In this document: piece after piece, positions 20,428 to 30,410 of the stretch
Position numbering within the stretch: the first letter of the stretch is position 1
Layout: each line of letters begins with the position of its first letter
Source: Anthopleura xanthogrammica
Taxonomy: Eukaryota > Cnidaria > Anthozoa > Actiniaria > Actiniidae
Direction of reading: 5' to 3'
NCBI GenBank assembly: GCA_964019055.1
Contig: OZ025208.1
Coordinates: 5,034,453-5,098,452, forward strand
DNA length: 64,000 nucleotides
Position numbers and translations under genes: made by a program
Notes under the pieces: model-generated
Told to the model about the DNA's origin: nothing
The model's database searches: none
What the model saw: only the letters and a program-made list of their open reading frames with translations

Positions 20428-20436
20428 TATAAATAG
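20428..20436 (+). promoter_or_regulatory. Candidate TATA box
   Basis: TATAAATAG inside gctataaatagactgc, a strong match on the + strand. The complement (ctatttata) is also TATA-like and lies about 160 bp upstream of the minus-strand ORF start at 20271. It could serve either direction; the only + frame downstream (to 20661) is short and not convincing. Confidence 0.35.
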
Positions 20437-20459
20437 ACTGCACGTAGTGTTTACAATGT

Positions 20460-22460
20460 GCTCAATCAATCACTGCTGTCATACAAGGTCGGTGATATTT
20501 TTCACCGACGTATTCTAACTGTTCTAAGAGCAATGTCGGAACATTTACGTTGGGTTTCTTTAGCACTACAACTAACCTTTACATTTCTATCCTGTGCTAC
20601 ATTGTACATGGCTTTACTTCAACAGCGTTTTGATGTATTCTATTTTTTATATAAACATTAGTTTGACATTGGCAGAATTATCAAACTCAGATTGGCCAGC
20701 GATAGAGAAGACGAAGTTTATTTAATACCGAAAGACAAAATATGATTTTCAAATAAATAATTACGCCAGTAATAGAAATGATAATGGTAGCAGTGACTCA
20801 GAATAGTTCGAGCTAACCTTTTTTCGTTATCCCTGAGCAATTCATCGGGCCTGATTCTCGGGGTGTTGGAGGGGGTACTTGGACTGGGGTCTGATAGGGG
20901 TGTCCTGCTAGAGCCCCAAAACCCTGACCCTATTTATCATCTAAGACGGCGATAAAATCCATATTGAATTGAAATTGAAAATCCATACCTATTCAAGGCA
21001 TATCGGTAAAAAATGGACCCTACAGTATCTAAGATTCAAGGGGAAAACTGTATACCCTACATTTAGTCCATATTTCATTTATTTGAGATACTCAGAACTT
21101 TTAACTTTTAACTTTTTATTTTAACTTTAAAAACATGGTAATTCAACTCGGGCTTTTTCTTTTCGCTAAAGTAAAAATAATACCCTAATACCTTAATACC
21201 CTATCTAAGACACAAAAAATGAAAATTACAATCCTTGCCAGAATTATAAACCCTATGCAAGACGATTTAAGCTGAAATGTATGCCCATCTTAAAGACAAG
21301 AAGCTCCACAACCACCATAAATATATGATAGTACCCATACCCCCCCCCCCCCCCCCCCCACGAGGACAGATTGCATGGTTACCAGGCCACTGACAAAACC
21401 ATTTTTGTTAGCTTTTAGGTTAACTAGTTTTTGAAAATCATTCATTTATAAATTGATGATTATTATTAGTTGGGAAAATAATAATAGTTAATAATAGAGT
21501 GCAAACAATATATCTGTGAAATACAAATTACTAAATAGTACAAAATAGTGCAAATTTTAATTGTTTTCTATTGTTTAAAAACAATAGAAAACAATAGAAT
21601 TTGCACAAAATTGTACAATTTAGTATAGCTAATGTTTCACGGATATTTTATTTGCATTCTAATAAATAATAAAGATAATCAATAGTAACTGATAAAGAAG
21701 ATAATAGTAATAATATAAGAATATAATAGTAAATGATAGTTTTTATCCTACACCATTGAAAATACAGCCAATCAGAAAGCCGGAAAGCCGTTGTATATTA
21801 GTCGGTATTTCACTCTTCCTTCCCATCATGCACTGCACGTTGAATCTACGCATTTGTATTTTCTAAAGGTTCGCGTGTATACTAGAAACTAAAAGTGACT
21901 CGTGGGATATTCCACGGTATGCCACTCGAAACCATGGTATAACTAGTGTATATTTCGTGAGAAAAAAATAAAATGATGATAATATAATAATAAATACATT
22001 AATAGACAATTCCTTTAAAAAGATAAATAATAATAATGGATGATTATGTGATATAATAATATCAATAAGAAAGCTATATATGCGTAAAAAAATCTAATAT
22101 TAATAAAATATACTTAAATATACGTATAATTATAGTAATAATAGTAATAATAATTAATAAAAATAAATGACTCCCGGACGTCACAGCATTAGCATATAGC
22201 TTGGAAAAACCTTATTTTGGCCACATAACAGCTTACCTCATGTAGAATCCATACTGAGAATATTGTCAGATGTGTCATAGGCACTTAAAATATTCAAGTA
22301 GAGGAGAAAAAACTATTTAAAAGCCTCACTTCACAATGAAACGTGCACATTCTTTTACAAATCTGGCACAGACTGTTTGGGCTACCTGTGCTTATATATA
22401 CTTCGTACAATACTAGACCAAGTTAGATTCACCGTTCTTATCTTACTAACAAAAAACATG
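20460..22460. other. 2-kb AT-rich stretch, no gene seen
   Basis: Contains a C run of about 19 at 21341-21359 and simple ATA/TAA-rich DNA from 21960 to 22165. A foldback repeat at 21494-21661 is listed separately. A short open frame at 20458-20661 (hydrophobic C-terminal half) has no supporting feature. Confidence 0.5.
21494..21661. repeat. Foldback repeat
   Basis: Sequence from tagagtgcaaacaatatatc is mirrored by the complement of the sequence ending ggatattttatttgcattct. The arms meet at aacaatagaaaacaatag / ctattgttttctattgttt around 21572. Stem of about 80 bp with mismatches; no coding capacity. Confidence 0.7.
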
Positions 22461-22479
22461 TCGTTGCTACCAGTCGTTA

Positions 22480-22682
22480 CAGTGAGGACACTCGAACCGT
22501 GAACACTTTGAGTTTTTTTCATATTTTTTTTCTCCTTTATCCCTCGTGTGAATCGATTGGAAATATGATTTATTTTGAATACGATTATTTGAGTTCAGTG
22601 CTTCATTTTCAGAAGGTTTGAAGCAGTAGAAAGTTCATGAAATAAAAAATATTAAGTGTTCATGGTTCGAGTGTCCTCACTG
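22480..22682. mobile_element. TIR element in the 3' flank of the PAN-EGF-fibrinogen-like gene
   Basis: Ends cagtgaggacactcgaacc and ggttcgagtgtcctcactg are exact inverted repeats, continuing imperfectly for about 10 bp, flanked by TA on both sides. The element ends 21 bp beyond the stop codon of the minus-strand gene, so it probably forms part of its 3' UTR. A similar end (ggttcgagtgtccgcactt) lies at 37008-37026. Confidence 0.85.
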
Positions 22683-22703
22683 TAAAAGTTCAAAGTCCAA
22701 AGA

Positions 22704-25700
22704 TTACAATTGTCCTCCAAACCAGAATGTCGTGATATCAGAAGCACTGCTAGTGCACCGGAAGTCCTTGATAACTTGATTATAGTTACCAAATGCTGTT
22801 GTATTGGGAGGCGCATCGAGCGGACCGTAATACGTACAGTTGTGCAGCTCTCCGTATTTGGGAGCAAAGTGAGGATTCTCATTGGCTTGTTGGGAAAACC
22901 ACGTGGTACATTTGGTACACTGGTAACCTTTGATGTTTATATATTCTACTGAGTAGCAGCCGGGAGTCGTGTCGTTGGAGAGTAAATCGATACTCGAAAA
23001 CCTTAGGAAATGAAACAGGGATGAGATAGAGAAAGAGAGAGTTTTAGGGAAAAAATGTAATATGCAAGTCAAAAACACAGAACGTACAGTGGCGCGAACG
23101 TTTTCGCCGAAATCCCACAATTGAGGTTTATCATGTGACGGCATAATTTAGAGAAATTTCTTTAATCTGAAAAAGGAGTTGATGTTCAAAGTTTTCATAC
23201 AGATATTAGTAAAACTGTGAAGTTTCGTGAAGATCGCGCGTAAACTATCGAAGATATGAATTTTTAAAAACATGAAATTTTACAATGCAAAGAACTGCAG
23301 TATGTTGGCAGACAAAATTTGCCTGCATGCCAACATACATTTCTTTGTAAAAGTTGTCAAATTCAAAAATTCATACATTCTCTGGATTATGGACAATCTT
23401 CACAAAACTTTGCAATTTTACTAGTATCTACATGAAAAATTTGATTGCGAAAAAAAATTTTTTTATTTTTTTTGGATTACGTGACGTCACAGTGAAAAAC
23501 CTCAATAGCTACATTCTGAAGCCATGCAGGGTTTTTTTTATTTCTTGTTGAAAAAATTTCTTGAACATTTCATCATTTCGAGTAAAATCTAGTAATAAAA
23601 ATGGAAATCTGAGTTTTGGGATCGTTTTTTCTTCGACTTCCCTCGAGCTCCCTTCCCTCTTTCCTTCCAATTTTCCTGTATGACTGAAAAATCGGTCTTT
23701 TACAAGGCTCATTTATTTTATCGATAACATCTTTATCTAGAAGAAAGATCGAGAGCAAGAACTATTAGAATACTCACTTTGCAACTACGTAGTCAATCTT
23801 GTCTACTTTTCGGGGTGCAAAGTTACATGTTGCTCGCCATTTAGTAGAATGAGATTTAATGGACCTCATCCATGAGTTAGACATTCTGTACTCAGACCAT
23901 CCGTCTGAGGGCATAGATTTGTTGTGAGATACGTAGAACGGATAGTGGAAAAGGTGTTGGTTAGAGAACTTAAAGGACTGCACAAGTGTCCAAGCTTCAT
24001 TCCAGTACGTCGCCATGTCGCAGTAAACCCGAGCTCTAAAAACATGAACCAATTAACTTTAACTGAAAATATGTGGTCTGCATGCATAGAATTAACACGA
24101 CGAGCTACTAAAGGTGGCAATTCACTACTTTCACATTCCCATAATGCTTTGCGTTTGGGGGGGGGGGGGGCAACATGTACAATAGCAAAAATTATTTGAA
24201 GATTCAAAACTTTTCGTGCAGATGCTGAGTATATTTGCTATTTATCATTGAAAGCACCAGTGACAGTTTAATCAGAGTTAATTCCACACGCATGGGAGAA
24301 TAAAACGTTTGGTGTTACAGACAAGACAATGTATGGATTTAACAGGAAATGTCATGAATTTTACTCGTAAACCTGTTCAAATTTCATTCTTTCTGGTTTT
24401 TGTGAATTCTGATAGAATCTATCATAGATGCATAGATGCAGGCTGAGCACCGAAACGTCGCGTTATACTCTTTTTTATTCATAACTAGATGCATAAGTGT
24501 TTTTAGATGTTTTTTCTTCAATTCTTATTAATCTTCCTGGTAATATTAACGATTTTGTCTCGTTGTTGCCCCAAAAAACGCAAAGCATTATGGGGATGTG
24601 AAAGTGGTGAATAGCCCTTTTTTCGAATTCGTAAAAATCGCTGTCTTAATCCTTGACTACAGATTCATTTACACAGGATAAGCCTTGATGTTGTGTAGAA
24701 TATTCATGTGTCAAGTGTGAAGGTCCATGGAATTTCAAAGTGTTTGTATTGTTGAAGTGTTTCATTCTTTACTTTACCGTTGGTATTCGGTATGACTGAG
24801 GCTAACCCTACGTAAATGAATCTGTAGTCAATGAACACAGCGGTATTTTACGAATTCGAAAATTGGCTATTCTTTGCAGGATCTTTTTAACAGGGGGATC
24901 GATGTATGATGGCAAAGAAAGCGAAAGTAGCGCCTAATTCCGGTTGGTCATCATTCTCTCACAATCAGCCAGCTAATCGAAACTCTCATAGGGGGAGAGG
25001 AAGGAAGGTTACCACCCTCACAGCCCTCCCTCTGGATCCGGTCCGATCCTAAGTTATCTTATAGTATTGTTTCAGTTACTCATGTTTCAGATTGTAAGAA
25101 ATATTCAAGATTAAAAGTTATACATGAACTGAAGTGCATGCCATTCCCATTTAATAAATAAATACCTGATATCCTTGTTCATGTATATGTAGTAATACCC
25201 AGACACAGCGCTAGGGTTGTACTTCAGAATTTCCAAACAGCTTCTTGGTTTGAACTTGCACTCTGGTCCAATATGTCCATCTGCGCAGACGCAGTAGTAC
25301 CTTGGTCGGGCCCCGCAGTTTGCGATACATTTGCCGCCATTTTTGCTGCACGGATCGACACCCTTGTTGCAGCAATCCACTTCGCATGAGCAATCCTGCT
25401 GACGAAATCAATAATGATGAACGTTTCAACAGAATAACCCAGAATTTTAAATCTGGTTATTTGCCAGGATTTGAGTTAACTTTTTTTAGTCATCTAAGAA
25501 GATTATGAAGAAAAGAACTGATAATAAAAATATAAGAACAATTATCTTTTCAAACCTTATAATACCTTTTCTCGGAGATTATTATTATTATTATATATAT
25601 ATTGTTATCTAGGTGCGCTCATTACCTAGTAGTCTATATATATACCTAGCCAGCATATCTAGCTTTCAATGAGTTTTATTTTCGTAGTATTTTATTATTA

Positions 25701-27580
25701 TCTAGGTTTTTTATTATCATTATTATTGTTTCGTGATTGTAAGGGCACCGGACCCAGTTGTGGTGCCTTAGAATGTCCATTCTTCATCTTCATCTTCATC
25801 TTCATCTTCATCTTCATCTTCATCTTCATCTTCATCTTCATCTTCATCTTCATCTTCATCTTCATCTTCATCTTCATCTTCATCTTCATCTTCATCTTCA
25901 TCTTCATCTTCATCTTCATCTTCATCTTCATCTTCATCTTCATCTTCATCTTCATCTTCATCTTCATCTTCATCTTCATCTTCATCTTCATCTTCATCTT
26001 CATCTTCATCTTCATCTTCATCTTCATCTTCATCTTCATCTTCATCTTCATCTTCATCTTCATCTTCATCTTCATCTTCATCTTCATCTTCATCTTCATC
26101 TTCATCTTCATCTTCATCTTCATCTTCATCTTCATCTTCATCTTCATCTTCATCTTCATCTTCATCTTCATCTTCATCTTCATCTTCATCTTCATCTTCA
26201 TCTTCATCTTCATCTTCATCTTCATCTTCATCTTCATCTTCATCTTCATCTTCATCTTCATCTTCATCTTCATCTTCATCTTCATCTTCATCTTCATCTT
26301 CTTCTTCTTCTTCTTCTTCTTCTTCTTCTTCTTCTTCTTCTTCTTCTTCTTCTTCTTCTTCTTCTTCTTCTTCTTCTTCTTCTTCTTCTTCTTCTTCTTC
26401 TTCTTCTTCTTCTTCTTCTTCTTCTTCTTCTTCTTCTTCTTCTGAAGTCAGGATTGGCGTAGTAATAATTGAAATTGAAAACCCGGCAATGTGCTGATCA
26501 CTTAAAAAATCACAACTCGAACTATAATTTAGTATTAGCGTTGGGTAATTTTCTGATGCACTGCTCCAAATTTTAAATGTCAACCTCACTGATTGTATCC
26601 TATTTTCAAATTAAAAGAAGTTTGCCAAAAATTAATTTGATGCGATGTGATGTTTGTCTTTAATCATGAAATAACCTGAATTTGCTTTTACTTTTAAATA
26701 AAATACTCACGCTCATAAAAACTATCAATCTATTTATTAAGATTCAAAAGAAATTCAATTTGCTGGAACACAAGCGATCAAAGAAACTTTTTTTCCAGTG
26801 TAGAAATGCTTATGAGTTTTACATTTGTGTACTCCTACCAAATTATCCACTTTATTTTCTTGGTTTGTTTTCAATATCGGTGATTGGAGACAGAAAGAAG
26901 AGAATCAAGTCATATAAGCTTGAAAATGAAATAATCCAGAATGGTCTTCAGAACTCTGTAGCTGCTTTTAACCAACTGAATAAAAACGCTAAGAATTATA
27001 GATCATTTTAGAACTCAAGAAATGTCAGTAACGGGTATCGCTTAGTGAATTGTTTATTCCCACTAGAATAATTTTTGGCACAGAAATGAATACAGAATAA
27101 AAAATAGGATTTAGAATTGAAAAGGTAGTGTTAGTACTGATATATTTTCTTTAAAGGAAGATATTAGTGAATGCTATTCATTTAAATTAATATTTAGGAT
27201 TAAGATAAATGAGTGATTATGTGAAATCGTACCTTGGAGTTTTTTGGAACAAAATTGAGCTCACAAAATACAAATCCATCTCTTTCTACCAGAGTCTTGG
27301 ACGAGTTGTTGGTAGATCCAAATCCGTTGAGCTCGCATACTGAATCATTATTAGTTGAATTTTGCTGAAACTGGAATGACTCGCAACGACAGTCCTGGAC
27401 ACATCTGAAGAAGCACTCACTAGGATTGGGATTTGGACAACTATTAAATGACTTATAAACTCTCCCTTCTAGGACTTTACCGTATTGGCAGTCACGCTGA
27501 TAAAATAGTTCGTAATTTCCTCTGACAAACACAATGCACGAAAGGCATAGAAAAATCAAGCCGAATATGGAGAACTTCAT
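22704..27580 (-). CDS. Secreted PAN/Apple-EGF-fibrinogen-like protein
   Basis: Four exons on the minus strand: 27580-27233, 25398 (or 25395)-25166, 24035-23778, 23001-22704; phases 0, 2, 2 agree, total about 378 residues. Exon 1: signal peptide (MKFSIFGLIFLCLSCIVFVR), then a PAN/Apple-like module with CFFRCVQDCRCESFQFQ. Exon 2: EGF-like module (CSKNGGKCIANCG...YYCVCADGHIGPEC), then SCLEILKYNPSAVSGYYYIY, the usual start of a fibrinogen-related domain. Exon 3: VYCDMATYWNEAWTLVQSF, its second conserved block. Exon 4: Cys-rich end with WFGGQL at the stop. Likely an extracellular recognition or matrix protein; ligand unknown. The acceptor of exon 2 is a tandem cagcag, so one Gln may be optional. 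Its first intron contains a very long microsatellite. Confidence 0.85.
24117..24625. repeat. Inverted repeat pair in intron of the PAN-EGF gene
   Basis: ttcactactttcacattccc at about 24120 and its complement near 24600 (gggatgtgaaagtggtgaat) both adjoin cgcaaagcattatg in opposite orientation. The left arm ends in a run of 12 G. Possibly the ends of one 500-bp element. Confidence 0.55.
24632..24862. mobile_element. TIR element
   Basis: Left ttcgaattcgtaaaaatcgc and gactacagattcatttac; right gtaaatgaatctgtagtc and ttttacgaattcgaa, in inverted order; arms of about 50 bp, interior 130 bp. The sequence near 1018-1050 (accgctgtgttccttgatta) resembles the right end of this family, so at least one other relic is present in the window. 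Confidence 0.7.
25782..26443. repeat. Giant microsatellite (TTCATC)n followed by (TTC)n
   Basis: About 86 perfect TTCATC copies (25782 to about 26298) followed by about 48 TTC copies to 26443. It is strikingly pure, implying recent expansion or strong homogenisation. It lies in the first intron of the PAN-EGF-fibrinogen-like gene. All long frames here (Asp-Glu, Lys-Met, His-Leu or Phe-Ile repeats) are by-products. On the minus, transcribed strand it reads GATGAA/GAA. Confidence 0.97.
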
Positions 27581-27599
27581 TTTCGTACCACCAACTCTT

Positions 27600-28970
27600 T
27601 TTGATGTGCCAACCAGTGATATTGTAAATTAACATTTCAAACTAATGATGTTTGTACGTGGAAGATCGAGGTGTTAGTTATCTTGACTGGTGATTGGCTC
27701 ACTATAAGAAAACATTTGTTGGCTTAATATTTATCTTCATGCCTTTCTATCAATTTATTTTTACCATTAGAAATGAAAGGAATTTCTTTTCTTTTCTCTT
27801 TCCTCCACTTTCCTTTTTGTTATTTGCGAGTCGCGTCCGGGCGTTTCCAGTACCCTGGCAAACGACTTGCACATCCACGTCAGTTGTTTATTGGCTGCCC
27901 GCGGAGAGATGTCTTCGTATTCAATATATACAACAAGGTTGATGATAATGATTATTATAATATTATTATATCATGAACTAAGAAATGTGTGCAATTTGAT
28001 TGGCTGAGAGCAGTGGTATTTCAACGTAATTTGAAATACCTATATGTAGGTATTTCAAAATAACCTTTTCTGATAGACAACAAATGACTTTCTTATCATC
28101 CAATCACAGGATTGCGCCACAGGATTCCCATAAATGTTTATGTACGAAAGATATAACTTGAAAACTTCAGCAGTTTGCCATCCTTGTTTGGTCGGAAAAA
28201 TATCAAATAATTTCCCCCACAAATGTCAGATTTGCTCAAACGGGTGATGAGCAAGATTTAGAAATTTGAAATAAATTTTCTCTTATCCATGTGTTTAAGC
28301 TTATTCCCAAGAAGAGTAGATTAGATTATTTTTTAATCTTAAAATTGTGTAGAGAGTATCATAATAATTATAATAACTTTATTAAGGTCTCTATGTATTT
28401 AGTTTACAAAACTAATTGAGGACACACGAAAAGAAAAGAAAAAATGGACATATATTAACATAGCGGAATATAAGAAAGTAAAATTTAAAAATCTATATCT
28501 AAGATATTCAATCTATTTATATCTAATTATTAAATTAAGTTAGGTTAAGAATATCTAGTAAAATATATAAATAAAGATAATAAAAGATGAATCAATTAAT
28601 TAAGAATAAAAAAACTATCGAGTCACGAGTTGTACAATTTGCAACAATTGGTATTGTTTTCTAAAAGCTTGGAAAAAAAGGTCGGTTTTTTTAATTTTCT
28701 TGATGACTGTTGATTGTCTTGTCTTAACGTAAGATGTGTTTACATATCTGTACTGTGCCTAGTTTGTTATGCGGAAATGAGGGATTACAAATCAGCAAGT
28801 TTTAGACCAATATTATGTGAATCGGGCATTAATTTTACGTAAAGAAAGTGGCAATTGATGTTTTTACCAAAAATGAAAAATGGTTATTAATATTCTCTAT
28901 TTCGTAAATTTCAAATTTTGTTTTAATTTTTGGAATTCACATTTGCGTGCATATTCATATTTTCAGTTTT
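27600..28970. other. AT-rich stretch upstream of the PAN-EGF gene
   Basis: No gene seen. Should contain the minus-strand promoter. A foldback at about 27980-28065 (gtatttcaa...gaaatac / gtaggtatttcaaaataacc) adjoins cgcaatttgattggctgaga-like sequence, a frequent MITE end. The rest is TA-rich. Confidence 0.45.
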
Positions 28971-28974
28971 TTAT

Positions 28975-29763
28975 TAAATTAAATTACAAAATGGCGAATC
29001 TAAATTATAAAGATTTGATAGCCGCGAGCCAAGAAATGAAAGATAAAAGTACGCTTTTCAAATGAAGAACAATTTGCCGGGTTATCATAGCATACAATAA
29101 CTCCTTACCCTTCATTCTGACCAATAAAATTAACAAAATAAAGCGTTTGAATGTTTCCTTTATTTGGCAATCGTTCGGACTAGAAAACGACATACTGTTT
29201 CGGTAAAATTTATACAAAAACATGCAGCACTGCGAAGTAACAAGACTAATTTATCGAATTCCAGAATTCATATGAAATTTGCTGGGTAAAATTTAAAAAA
29301 TACACTAACCCTGAAATCCTTATTTCAAGGGTTTGTCCAATTTATCGATGTTTTGATGTTTCCTTTTTGGCGATAAAATGCTGCAAAACTTCTTCGTCCT
29401 CGAACGGTATGTCGTTCTTCCGGTCTGCGAAGTTTAGTGAATTTCCAACCATTTTTATTACGTAAAACTCCATCAAATATCGACATATTTGGTATCAAAA
29501 TGTTGCTTGAAAACACTGCTTTCTAGTCTCGCTAAGAACTCTTGGATTAGCTGCAATGCAGTAAAGATGGCCAGTGGATTCTATTGCTACAGCTTTACTT
29601 CCGGTGCTTTTTTGCGCAAAAGCTCGCGAATGTCAAATTATACAGTCTCTAGAAGTGAAGGAAAAATGTCCGATCTATTACAAAAATACGACCTACAATT
29701 TCAGGGTTAGTGTATTCTTTAAATTTTACCCAGCAAATAGATTCGCCATTTTGTAATTCAATT
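28975..29763. mobile_element. Nested inverted-repeat element
   Basis: Outer arms: attacaaaatggcgaatct (28983) and agattcgccattttgtaatt (29740). Inner arms: gctgggtaaaatttaaaaaa (29281) and its complement in tttaaattttacccagcaaa (29718), extending over cactaaccctgaaat; stem about 45 bp. The left arm holds a short open start (MANLNYKDLIAASQEMKDKS, 28991-29065), possibly captured coding sequence. Confidence 0.6.
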
Positions 29764-29816
29764 GGGGATAACCGCTGCCTCATTGCGGGCTCAGTGACCG
29801 GAATAGTTGGCCATGT

Positions 29817-30280
29817 GTACACGAGATGGATTGGATAAACGTACAAGAAAAAGAATGTACACGAGATGGATTGGATGAACGTACAGAAACAAGAATGTAC
29901 ACGAGATGGATTGGATGAACATACAGAAATAAGAATGTACACGAGATGGATTGGATGAACGTACAGAAATGAGAATGTACACGAGATGGATTGGATGAAC
30001 GTACAGAAATGAGAATGTACACGAGATGGATTGAATGAAAGTACAAGAATAAGAATGTACACGAGATGGATTGGATGAAAGTACAAGAATAAGAATGTAC
30101 ACAAGATGGATTGGATGGACGTACCGAAATGAGAATGAACACGAGATGGATTGAATGAAAGTACAAGAATAAGAATGTACACGAGATGGATTGAATGAAC
30201 GTACAAGAATAAGAATGTACACGAGATGGATTGGATGAACGTACAAGAATAAGAATGTACACGAGATGGATTGGATGAAC
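29817..30280. repeat. 40-bp minisatellite, about 11.6 copies
   Basis: Unit acgagatggattggatgaac followed by gtacaagaataagaatgtac, repeating at 29821, 29861, 29901 and so on to 30280. Variants differ by one to four bases (gtacagaaatgagaatgtac subtype in the middle). The three overlapping Ser/His/Phe-rich minus-strand frames follow from 40 bp not being a multiple of three and are not proteins. Confidence 0.95.
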
Positions 30281-30410
30281 GTGAGGTGAGGTGAGGTGAG
30301 GTGAGGTGAGGTGAGGTGAGGTGAGGTGAGGTGAGGTGAGGTGAGGTGAGGTGAGGTGAGGTGAGGTGAGGTGAGGTGAGGTGAGGTGAGGTGAGGTGAG
30401 GTGAGGTGAG
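30281..30410. repeat. Exact pentamer array (GTGAG)26
   Basis: 130 bp, 26 perfect copies, directly between the 40-bp minisatellite and the 3' end of a minus-strand LINE. Read on the LINE strand it is (CTCAC)n, so it may be, or have grown from, the LINE's 3' tail. Confidence 0.95.

Noticed and set aside
25698..26589. Four long open frames of Asp-Glu, Lys-Met, His-Leu and Phe-Ile repeats
   Set aside because: They are direct translations of the TTCATC/TTC microsatellite in different frames; no gene features.
26682..27011. 109-aa + strand frame within the first intron of the PAN-EGF gene
   Set aside because: AT-rich Leu/Lys/Ile composition, opposite strand, no recognised motif or exon signals.
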